A DNA stretch of 6,098 nt, taken from NCBI GenBank assembly GCA_003551865.1, contig PUNU01000066.1, positions 1-6,098 of the forward strand, read 5' to 3'. Source of the DNA: Syntrophomonadaceae bacterium (lineage in GTDB: Bacteria; Bacillota_D; Dethiobacteria; DTU022). This document shows positions 1 to 5,261 of this stretch, one piece after another. The notes beneath the pieces are model-generated. The model did not search any database. It was not told the origin of the DNA and saw only the letters and a program-made list of their open reading frames with translations. Each line of letters begins with the position of its first letter. The first letter of the stretch is position 1. A program made the position numbers and the translations under genes.

Positions 1-194
1 AAGCTGCTTCCTGGAAGGGAGAAACAGGTTATATAGATGCGGATATGATAAAGAGAAATTATAAGGATTACTCCTCCAGCCGGTTTTACATAGCAGGCCC
101 GCCTGCCTTTAACAATGCCACAAAAAAAATGGTTGCCGAGGAACTGAAGATGTCTTCGGATTTAATAACCCTGGAGAACTTCGCCGGCTATTGA
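1..194 (+). CDS. Ferredoxin-NADP+ reductase-type flavoprotein, C-terminal end (partial)
   Basis: This is the last 63 codons of a gene entering from the left, with the reading frame beginning at base 3 and a TGA stop at 192-194. The product would move electrons between NAD(P)H and a flavin or iron-sulfur partner. The evidence is the NAD-binding C-terminal signature of the FNR superfamily: a hydrophobic strand leading into FYIAGPP, then a helix (AFNNATKKMVAEEL), then the ending ENFAGY. In the family the GPP loop contacts the pyridine nucleotide and the terminal aromatic residue stacks on the flavin. The stop overlaps an ATG (TGATG), and a membrane-protein fragment follows 10 bases later, so the gene was probably followed by a membrane redox partner. 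The N-terminal FAD domain lies outside the window, so the exact substrate cannot be assigned. Confidence 0.8.
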   Translation, partial: AASWKGETGYIDADMIKRNYKDYSSSRFYIAGPPAFNNATKKMVAEELKMSSDLITLENFAGY

Positions 195-204
195 TGTTTA
201 AGAC

Positions 205-360
205 ATGAAAACCCAATTCAGATTAACATTAGGATTGCTGGTAATCATTATTTTAGCTTCAGCTGTCACCTACCTTAGAATATGGGATATTCACTTTTTG
301 ACAGGCCCTTTTTATTCGCATCACTGGGGATCCATTATTGGGGGAATGAAAACCACATAG
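205..360 (+). pseudogene. Truncated membrane protein, N-terminal remnant (FNR partner)
   Basis: This 51-codon ORF starts at ATG 205, which is the only start after an in-frame TAA at 199-201, and ends with TAG at 358-360. Residues 6-25 form one hydrophobic helix. They are followed by an aromatic and histidine-rich stretch (RIWDIHFLTGPFYSHHWGSIIG) that ends abruptly. From memory, small multi-helix ferric-reductase-like membrane proteins next to FNR-type flavoproteins begin this way and continue with several more helices, with histidines that may bind haem. That continuation is absent, because the frame leaves the conserved segment after about residue 46 and stops within six codons. No clear ribosome binding site precedes the ATG, so translation would depend on coupling to the gene before it. 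I read it as the broken 5' end of the flavoprotein's partner. It could instead be a genuine one-helix peptide. Confidence 0.5.
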
Positions 361-425
361 GGCGGGGGTCTTCCTGTGGTTGATGCATTTCCGCCCTTCA
401 GGAGGTTCCTTTTGAGAATCCTGAA

Positions 426-1026
426 TTGATCACAGGATATGTGAGTGAAAGCAGGCCCTCCGTTAACATTAAAGCATTGATCCTACATTGGCCGGTTATC
501 AGCGCCCAGGGTTGTCCGCACACCAAGCAGCCGTTGTATGAGCTTAAAGCTCAGCTAGCTAAATCAAGTAAACATTTGCAGGCCATGACTGCGGTTACAG
601 GCCGCTCTGCTCGTGGTTCTGTGGAAATTGTCTCTATTGTGGTCGGGGGAAAAGATAAGCTCAGGCAGCATCCAATTATCTCCAATTTTCAATGCAGTAT
701 CAGCCCGCTTCCATACGACTCCGAAGGATTGGAAGCAGCTATGGTCTTAACCGATGCAGTTATACCCACTGGGTTTTTTAACCATGCAGATTGGCTGCTC
801 CACTGCTCCGGCCACCGCTGCCGGCAGCCTGACCCAGGCCAGTGCTGAAATTCTTGCCGGGATCACCTTTATTCAGCTTTATAAACCGTGCGCTCCTACA
901 TTCTACGACTCCTGCGGCACTGTGATGGAGCTGCAATCCGGAGCTGTAGCTTATGGCAACCCGGAAGATTTTCTCCTGCAGGCTCTCACCGCCAATCACC
1001 GATTTTGGATATCCGATGATTTATAA
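426..1026 (+). pseudogene. MttB-family (trimethylamine methyltransferase-like) pseudogene, frameshifted and truncated
   Basis: The intact family transfers methyl groups from quaternary or tertiary amines to a corrinoid protein. Two overlapping frames together give a continuous MttB-like middle section. Frame one (426-778) has WPVISAQGCPHTKQPLYELK, then SSKHLQAMTAVTG and HPIISNFQCSISPL, up to AVIPTGF. Frame two continues with LTMQIGCSTAPATAAGSLTQ, then AEILAGITFIQL and VMELQSGAVAYGNPEDFLLQA, up to the TAA at 1024-1026. The frames join exactly if one T is removed from the T6 run at 774-779. Recognisable similarity begins only near base 486. Only about 180 codons remain of a family usually around 470-500 residues long, and both ends are missing. 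The region holding the pyrrolysine of true MttB is also missing, so this remnant cannot show whether the ancestor was a Pyl enzyme or a non-Pyl (MtgB-like) one. The TTG at 426 has no ribosome binding site. Confidence 0.8.
774..779 (+). other. Homopolymer frameshift site in the MttB remnant
   Basis: The sequence reads GGG, then six T, then AACC. With five T the codons would be GGG TTT TTA ACC ATG CAG (G F L T M Q), which joins the upstream and downstream MttB-like frames without a gap. A slippage mutation or a base-calling error would look the same here. The missing N- and C-terminal parts support a real pseudogene whichever is true. Confidence 0.7.
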
Positions 1027-1283
1027 TTTTGAAAAATTATCACGGCTGCTTGCAGGATAATGTGCAGGGTTTGGCTAATAATATTTATTTATATACTGCA
1101 TTATTTGTGAAGCGACCTCTAGAAGATTTACAGGCATAATAACTCGATTACACTGAATTGTATACCATAATTCTTCTTATGCTCATTAGATCACTTAAGC
1201 TGCAGATATTTTGCAGACCTTACTTAGTGTATTTTTACTTTATTTGAACATTTCTTGTTCCGATAAGCAGGAGGTGGGGGGAC
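1027..1283. other. AT-rich intergenic stretch between the MttB remnant and the TIR genes
   Basis: No convincing gene is visible here. A 36-codon open stretch (TTG 1029 to TAA 1137-1139) has no start signal and matches nothing I recognise. It may be further debris. The last 80 bases presumably carry the promoter and leader of the TIR gene. I see no hairpin followed by a T tract. Confidence 0.5.
1211..1239 (+). promoter_or_regulatory. Possible sigma-A-type promoter for the TIR-RCC1 gene (weak)
   Basis: TTGCAG at 1211-1216 and TTTACT at 1234-1239 are separated by 17 bases. Each hexamer matches its consensus in four of six positions. Its place about 45 bases upstream of the ATG and in an AT-rich segment is reasonable, but chance matches of this quality are common in such DNA. 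Confidence 0.25.
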
Positions 1284-2975
1284 ATGGCACATGATGTTTT
1301 TATATCCCATTCTTCCAAGGACGAAAAAATTGCCCATGATATTTGCAGGGCGCTCGAGCAAGCGGGCATAAAGTGCTGGATTGCCCCGCGCGATGTCACC
1401 CCTGCGCGGGAATGGGCCGAAGAAATAGTCGATGCTGTTACCGCCAGCAAGGCCATGGTCCTAATTTTTTCGGAGCATGCCAATGAATCCAAGGATGTGG
1501 CCAAGGAAACTTTACTGGCATCAAATTGCGGCATAGAAATATATCCGATGAAAATCAGGGATGTTGAGCCGAGAGGTGTGATGCAGTACTACCTGGCCGA
1601 TAAAGCCTGGCTGGACGGGACCAAGATGTCCACGAACAAAAAAGTGCAGGCTCTTCTTAATTACCTGGGGCATTTAAAGGACAAGGGGGAGCCACCTGAA
1701 GATGGTTCGACAGAACCTGCAGCGGTGAAAACTCAAAAGCGGCGGCCGGAAGTAAAAGCAGCCGGTGGAATAAAGGAACTGCTTTATAAAAACAGGTTTT
1801 TTATTTTTTCAGGGGTAGGTTTGGTGGCAGCATTATTTGCCTGGTTCGCAGCCACTTCCGCCCCGGATCCGGAACCGCCCAAAGAACCGGCGCCCCCAGG
1901 AGACTCTTTTGAAACAACCGACCTGGTGGCCCTTTCAGCCGGAGATGCTCATTCCCTGGTGGTAACAGAACACGGGGACGCTTATGCCTTTGGGTCTAAT
2001 GAAAATGGGCGCCTGGGCCTGGGCGATGAAGAAAACCGGCTGACCCCAACCAGGATAGAAACCGCCGGTAAAGTCAGGGATGTCTCGGCCGGCGGCAGCC
2101 ATTCGTTGCTCTTAATGGAAAATGGTGATGTTTACTCCTTTGGAAACCACCGGGAAGCCCGACTGGGAGTGGCAACATCTGAAGACCTGTTAACACCGGT
2201 TTTAATTGAGGATATTTCGGAAGCTAAAGCCATATCTGCCGGGGATGACCACTCCCTTATCCTGCTTGAAAACGGCGATGTCTATTCGTTTGGATGGGGG
2301 CACAGCGGGCAGCTCGGTCACGGTGACATGCGAAGGCGAATTTCCCCGACCAAGATAGAGGGTATTTCCGATGCCAGGGCTGTTTCTGCGGGAATGAGTT
2401 TTTCGCTTGTTCTGCTTGAAAACGGCGATGTCTATTCGTTTGGCCACCCTATGCTGGGTCAGCTCGGACATGGTGAGAGGACAAGGCAGCTTTCTCCGAA
2501 AAAAATAGAAAGAATTTCCGAAGCCGAGGCCATTTCAGCAGGTTACCGTCATTCCCTTGTTTTGCTTGAAGACGGTGATGTCTACTCTTTTGGAGCCGGC
2601 TGGCACGGGCGTTTGGGGCACGGCTATACCGATACGAGGCTGGTTCCGACAAAGATATTTGGGCTGACTGAAGCTGTGGCTGTCGCGGCGGGCGGGAAAC
2701 ATACGTTGGTTTTAACGGAGGATGGAGGCGTTTATTCTTTCGGGGCGGGGGCTGGCGGTGCGCTCGGCCACGGGGAGGAAGAAGATAGGCTGGTGCCCAC
2801 TCTGGTTGAAGGTATCCCGGTGGCTAAAGCCATTTCTGCCGGAGGGGACCATTCGCTTGTGCTGACTGAAGAAGGACTCTTCTCTTTTGGTCAGGGAACC
2901 TTCGGCCAGCTGGGCTTAGGGGACAGCGATGACCGTTTTAAACCGGAGATGGTAGAACTAAACTGGAGCAATTGA
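1284..2975 (+). CDS. TIR domain, transmembrane and RCC1 beta-propeller receptor-like protein
   Basis: The 563-residue product starts at ATG 1284, nine bases after AGGAGG at 1269-1274. Residues 3-130 are a bacterial TIR domain (TIR_2 type): box 1 DVFISHSSKD, then GIKCWIAPRDVTP, strand AMVLIFS, and Glu75 in DVAKE, which aligns with the catalytic glutamate of NADase TIRs such as SARM1. A basic segment (residues 150-171) precedes one transmembrane helix at about 172-190, predicting a cytoplasmic TIR and an outside C-terminus. A proline-rich linker (191-212) leads to seven RCC1-type units from about 215 to the end. They carry an SAG or AAG triplet every 50 residues (218, 268, 318, 368, 418, 468, 518), followed by HSLVLLENGDVYSFG and GQLGHG motifs. 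Seven units would close a propeller, as in RCC1 and BLIP-II. The likely role is to bind an extracellular or envelope ligand and switch on cytoplasmic TIR oligomerisation or NAD+ cleavage. The ligand and activity are inferred. It is probably co-transcribed with the next TIR gene. Confidence 0.93.
   Translation: MAHDVFISHSSKDEKIAHDICRALEQAGIKCWIAPRDVTPAREWAEEIVDAVTASKAMVLIFSEHANESKDVAKETLLASNCGIEIYPMKIRDVEPRGVMQYYLADKAWLDGTKMSTNKKVQALLNYLGHLKDKGEPPEDGSTEPAAVKTQKRRPEVKAAGGIKELLYKNRFFIFSGVGLVAALFAWFAATSAPDPEPPKEPAPPGDSFETTDLVALSAGDAHSLVVTEHGDAYAFGSNENGRLGLGDEENRLTPTRIETAGKVRDVSAGGSHSLLLMENGDVYSFGNHREARLGVATSEDLLTPVLIEDISEAKAISAGDDHSLILLENGDVYSFGWGHSGQLGHGDMRRRISPTKIEGISDARAVSAGMSFSLVLLENGDVYSFGHPMLGQLGHGERTRQLSPKKIERISEAEAISAGYRHSLVLLEDGDVYSFGAGWHGRLGHGYTDTRLVPTKIFGLTEAVAVAAGGKHTLVLTEDGGVYSFGAGAGGALGHGEEEDRLVPTLVEGIPVAKAISAGGDHSLVLTEEGLFSFGQGTFGQLGLGDSDDRFKPEMVELNWSN
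1926..2972 (+). repeat. Seven tandem RCC1-coding units, about 150 bp each
   Basis: The DNA encoding the propeller is periodic at 150 bp, matching the 50-residue protein repeat. Most units have diverged in third positions. Units 3 and 4 share a perfect 32-bp block (2262-2293 and 2412-2443, exactly 150 bp apart), and unit 5 has a near match at 2562. The last unit is about one residue shorter at its GLFSFG strand. Confidence 0.85.
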
Positions 2976-3027
2976 CCGGTTACTGCCCGGTGTCGATAAA
3001 AAATCTTGGGCAAAATATATCGATAGT

Positions 3028-3033
3028 GGAGGG
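3028..3033 (+). promoter_or_regulatory. Ribosome binding site of the second TIR gene
   Basis: GGAGGG lies five bases before ATG 3039. It confirms that start over the overlapping frame that opens near 2972. The 63-base gap after the first TIR gene has no clear terminator, so read-through is plausible. Confidence 0.7.
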
Positions 3034-3038
3034 AAAAC

Positions 3039-3626
3039 ATGGCTCACGAGGTGATTATAACTTATTCTTCGGAGGACAGACCGGTTGCCGAAAAAGCCTG
3101 CTCCTTTTTGGAGAACGCAGGTATTGGTTGCTGGCTCGCATCCAGGGATGTCCCCGAGGGAGGGTCCAAAAAAGAGGCACTAAATGCAGCCATCAAAGCA
3201 AGCAAGGTTATGGTTATAGTTTTTTCAAGCGATACCAACAAGGCCACGTACCTGGCCCCCGAGTTAAACCTGGCAATTAATGCGAATGTGGATATTATCC
3301 CCCTGCGGATCGACGGTACCGAGCCGGAAGGGGTAATGCAGTACTACCTCGCGGATACCCAGTGGCTGGATGTCGACAACCCGCCTGCGGAGGAACAGCT
3401 ACAAAAACTGGCGGATACAGTTAAGGCTCTGGCAAGTAAGGAGAAGAAAGCTTACCCGGCCGGTTCCGGTTTAAAGATGGCAAAAGGGAAATTATTTTCT
3501 TTGAAAACGATCTCTGCCGGCAAGATTGCCGCGGCCCTGGTAGCGGGCGGGTTGTTGTTATACGGCGGGGCGCGCCTTATATTTAGCATTTCCCGTGTTG
3601 TCGAAGCTCTGCGTTCCCTTATTTAA
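3039..3626 (+). CDS. Membrane-anchored TIR domain protein
   Basis: The product is 195 residues. Residues 3-133 are a TIR_2-type domain paralogous to that of the upstream protein and collinear with it without gaps through the core: EVIITYSSED, then GIGCWLASRDVPEG, VMVIVFS, and the shared segment VMQYYLAD with WLD. Glu75 (LAPEL) sits at the same residue number as the proposed catalytic Glu75 of the first protein. The helix after the SRDVPEG loop differs: Trp44 of the first TIR is replaced by Lys, and the segment is more basic. A lysine-rich linker (133-162) precedes one transmembrane helix at about 163-184, followed by a short amphipathic tail (SRVVEALRSLI). The TIR domain is predicted to be cytoplasmic with almost nothing outside. 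It may be an effector or adaptor that assembles with the TIR of the RCC1 protein, by analogy with TIR-TIR oligomers. NADase activity is not shown by sequence alone. Confidence 0.92.
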   Translation: MAHEVIITYSSEDRPVAEKACSFLENAGIGCWLASRDVPEGGSKKEALNAAIKASKVMVIVFSSDTNKATYLAPELNLAINANVDIIPLRIDGTEPEGVMQYYLADTQWLDVDNPPAEEQLQKLADTVKALASKEKKAYPAGSGLKMAKGKLFSLKTISAGKIAAALVAGGLLLYGGARLIFSISRVVEALRSLI

Positions 3627-3686
3627 ATTTATTGGGTTACGCGGATTATTTTTACCCAAAAGGCGTTTTTTTCGGATTTCTTTGGC

Positions 3687-3693
3687 GGGGAGG
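3687..3693 (+). promoter_or_regulatory. Ribosome binding site that fixes the start of the membrane protein at GTG 3701
   Basis: GGGGAGG is followed after seven bases by GTG at 3701-3703. Starting here places a basic RGLK segment directly before the first transmembrane helix. The longer reading from TTG 3632 would add 23 residues and has no ribosome binding site. Confidence 0.75.
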
Positions 3694-3700
3694 TTTTTAT

Positions 3701-4780
3701 GTGCGCGGCCTTAAGATAGTTCTTATGCTGGTTATCTCATTTTTGGTACTTTTAAACGGTTGGATTTATCTGGCGTGGATGAGCCTGGAAAATACTGTGC
3801 TTGATGGTGGTTACTATAAAGGACTCATGGAAGATACTGATCTCATTTTGACAGTTCATCAAGAAGCGCTAAAAAACCTGCCCCTGGTGCTGCCCGGGCT
3901 AATAAGTGAAGAAATATACACGGAGATGGATGAAGCGTATATTGCAGAGGAAGGCCTGGATGAAGAAACAATCAGGGAAGAAAGATGGAGTTTCTGGGGT
4001 TCGACCTTAAATAGTGTTTTTTCCTTTGTTTTAATCCCGGGCTGGGTTGAACATCATGTAGAGTTGATGATCGAGGACTTTTTAGCCTATTTCAAGGCGG
4101 AACAGGTAGAAGACACTGCCGTGATAGATTTAACTGCTTTTAAAGCAGATTTTCGCCAGAGGCTGCAGTTTGAGCTGGAAGTCCAACCGGAAGAATCGCT
4201 GCGCAGAATTGGTCTCGACCTGGAAAATCTAGAGGTGGTGGCGGATCAGGTGACGTTCGATATCCTGCCTGCAGATGAGGTAAGTACAGCCGCCCTGCTG
4301 GAAGGCGGCCTGATCGTTCCCGCTCCCCCTATTGCAACCCCGGACAGCCGGATGGATGCAACCCGTCTGTTGGAAGAAGGCATAATTCCAGCAGGAGCGG
4401 GCGAAGTGGTTGACGCCCTGCGTGAATTGCGGGAAACGCTGCTTTTATGGTCGCCTATTATATTTGCCGCACTCCTGATTTTTGTCCTGCTCACAGCCGG
4501 TACAGGAAACGGATTGATTTGGTTTGGCGCCGCCGTTTCGTTATTCAGCTTTACCGGGCTGCTTGGCTTGCAGCTCATGAGGGCTGTGTTTTCACTGCTC
4601 TTTCTGGCAGTTACGGAGTTTCACTTCGGTTTAATCGAAGTATCCTCATCCTTGCTTCAAGCCGCCGTGGAAAATGCCGTGTCCGCCGCCTCCATAACGC
4701 CACTTGTTTTCCTGGTGGCGGGTGTGCTTATGGTTGCCGGGGGGCTGACGGTTGGAAATTTCACTAAAAGGTCAAAATAG
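3701..4780 (+). CDS. Uncharacterised four-helix membrane protein with a large extracytoplasmic domain
   Basis: The product has 359 residues from the GTG start. A first hydrophobic helix at about 4-26 is followed by roughly 220 residues predicted to lie outside the membrane, then helices at about 248-267, 271-292 and 333-350 and a basic cytoplasmic end (NFTKRSK). The positive-inside pattern supports both ends being cytoplasmic. The outside domain is acidic and helical, with a segment FVLIPGWVEHHVELMIEDFLAY followed by AVIDLTAFKADF. I have the impression that this pattern recurs in unnamed bacterial membrane proteins, but I cannot name a family. Residues 293-332 form an outside loop with a probable amphipathic helix. 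The gene lies 74 bases after the second TIR gene, in the same direction and with no terminator visible between, so a joint operon is likely. It could be a ligand-binding partner, a membrane effector or an unrelated passenger. Confidence 0.88.
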   Translation: MRGLKIVLMLVISFLVLLNGWIYLAWMSLENTVLDGGYYKGLMEDTDLILTVHQEALKNLPLVLPGLISEEIYTEMDEAYIAEEGLDEETIREERWSFWGSTLNSVFSFVLIPGWVEHHVELMIEDFLAYFKAEQVEDTAVIDLTAFKADFRQRLQFELEVQPEESLRRIGLDLENLEVVADQVTFDILPADEVSTAALLEGGLIVPAPPIATPDSRMDATRLLEEGIIPAGAGEVVDALRELRETLLLWSPIIFAALLIFVLLTAGTGNGLIWFGAAVSLFSFTGLLGLQLMRAVFSLLFLAVTEFHFGLIEVSSSLLQAAVENAVSAASITPLVFLVAGVLMVAGGLTVGNFTKRSK

Positions 4781-4807
4781 CCGAAAATAAATCCGGGCAG
4801 GATTAAA

Positions 4808-4822
4808 TTGTAAACGTTGTGT
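4808..4822 (+). promoter_or_regulatory. cre-like (LacI/CcpA-type) operator candidate
   Basis: TTGTAAACGTTGTGT fits the catabolite-responsive element pattern WTGNAANCGNWNNCW, including the central CG, at all positions except the final C. It lies 98 bases before the mini-lipoprotein start, where an operator could act. The 3' half is imperfect as an inverted repeat, and such matches can arise by chance. Confidence 0.3.
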
Positions 4823-4857
4823 AAACAATGCAAATAATGTGCAAATTATATGCAATA
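4809..4857 (+). repeat. Phased array of five TGYAAAY-like heptamers
   Basis: TGTAAAC (4809 and 4820), TGCAAAT (4829 and 4840) and TGCAATA (4851) occur in direct orientation, with start-to-start spacing of 11, 9, 11 and 11 bases, close to one helical turn. It lies between the membrane protein and the mini-lipoprotein. It could be a multi-site operator or an intrinsically bent A-tract-like upstream element. I could not place a confident promoter within or after it. Confidence 0.45.
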
Positions 4858-4906
4858 TTAAAGGATTTTCCTCTACACTGTTGAAGGCATACAGTGAACA
4901 AGCTCT

Positions 4907-4914
4907 AAAGGAGG
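4907..4914 (+). promoter_or_regulatory. Strong ribosome binding site of the mini-lipoprotein
   Basis: AAAGGAGG lies five bases before ATG 4920 and eight before ATG 4923. Its strength shows that this very short ORF is probably translated. It also excludes the longer reading that opens at 4839. Confidence 0.75.
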
Positions 4915-4919
4915 TATTA

Positions 4920-5045
4920 ATGATGAGAAAGTGGCTGGCATTTTTGTTTGTCGCCCTGTTTATGCTGGGTGCCGTCGGTATGCTGGGATGTGAACCGGTA
5001 GAAGAACCACCCCCGGAAGAAATGGAGGAAATGGAAGAGCTGTAA
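4920..5045 (+). CDS. Very small acidic lipoprotein, 41 residues
   Basis: The product consists almost only of a signal peptide and a short acidic tail. Arg3-Lys4 are followed by a hydrophobic core (WLAFLFVALFMLGAVG) and a lipobox-like MLGC with Cys24, the predicted lipidated residue. Met at the -3 position is less usual than Leu. The mature part would be 18 residues, rich in Glu and Pro (CEPVEEPPPEEMEEMEEL). ATG 4923 would also serve as start, giving 40 residues. The tail resembles the linker that follows the lipid anchor in larger solute-binding lipoproteins, so this could be the remnant of such a gene. However, the strong ribosome binding site and clean stop argue for a functional small protein. 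It could decorate the outer face of the membrane. It has its own upstream region with the heptamer array, so it may be regulated separately from the TIR genes. Confidence 0.7.
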   Translation: MMRKWLAFLFVALFMLGAVGMLGCEPVEEPPPEEMEEMEEL

Positions 5046-5122
5046 ACAGTCCGACCGGGTTGTTAACTGTATAGCAAAACTTAATGCAGCGAATGCAGCA
5101 GTTTAAAAAAAAGTAATTTCCG

Positions 5123-5160
5123 GAGAGCCGGACATGGCCTTGCCGCCATGCCCGGCTCTC
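5123..5160. terminator. Long GC-rich hairpin after the mini-lipoprotein
   Basis: The 16-base arms 5123-5138 and 5145-5160 pair at 15 of 16 positions (one A-C mismatch) around a six-base loop (CTTGCC). On the + strand only TTAAAT follows, so a classical T tract is missing. On the - strand a T8 run (complement of 5105-5112) follows the stem after about ten bases, although no - strand gene is visible. It most likely ends or stabilises the mini-lipoprotein transcript and insulates the two-component genes, with uncertain efficiency. Confidence 0.6.
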
Positions 5161-5245
5161 TTAAATAAGGCTTGATTTTCAGGGCGGTTTTATGGTTTGA
5201 TTAATAACACAGGAATTTACCCTCCTGCTGAGAAGTCACATAAAT

Positions 5246-5256
5246 AGGAGAGGTGA
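5246..5256 (+). promoter_or_regulatory. Ribosome binding site that fixes the response regulator start at GTG 5262
   Basis: AGGAGAGGTGA is a close complement of the 16S rRNA tail and ends five bases before GTG 5262. The alternative GTG at 5253 lies inside this element and only two bases after AGGAG, which is too close for normal initiation. Confidence 0.65.
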
Positions 5257-5261
5257 ATGTA

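Noticed and set aside
358..360. In-frame TAG that might be read as pyrrolysine, given the MttB-like sequence nearby
   Set aside because: The TAG ends the small membrane ORF and lies in a different gene from the MttB remnant. The part of MttB that carries pyrrolysine is missing here, and the remnant itself ends at TAA.
1020..1139. A 36-codon open stretch from TTG 1029 (containing NNIYLYTALF)
   Set aside because: It has no ribosome binding site and no ATG or GTG start, and its content is unrecognised. It is probably chance or debris.
2202..2652. Minus-strand ORFs opposite the RCC1 repeats
   Set aside because: They are mirror images of the repetitive coding sequence, with no start signals and no recognisable domains.
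1926..2972. RCC1 repeats taken as a sign of eukaryotic origin or contamination
   Set aside because: RCC1-type propellers occur widely in bacteria, and the gene has a bacterial ribosome binding site and bacterial neighbours.
2976..3038. A short ACCGG/CCGGT inverted repeat between the two TIR genes as a terminator
   Set aside because: The stem is only five base pairs, with an A run rather than a T run after it. It is too weak to end transcription.
2972..3280. A 102-codon ORF overlapping the start of the second TIR gene
   Set aside because: It lies in another frame over a well-supported TIR coding sequence, has no ribosome binding site, and its composition is not protein-like.
1284..3626. A Thoeris or CBASS defence system
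   Set aside because: TIR domains are present, but no SIR2- or SLOG-type ThsA, nucleotidyltransferase or ubiquitin-like processing gene is in the window, and both TIRs are membrane anchored.
4809..4857. A small CRISPR-like array
   Set aside because: The repeated units are only seven bases long and the gaps are two to four bases, which does not fit repeats and spacers.
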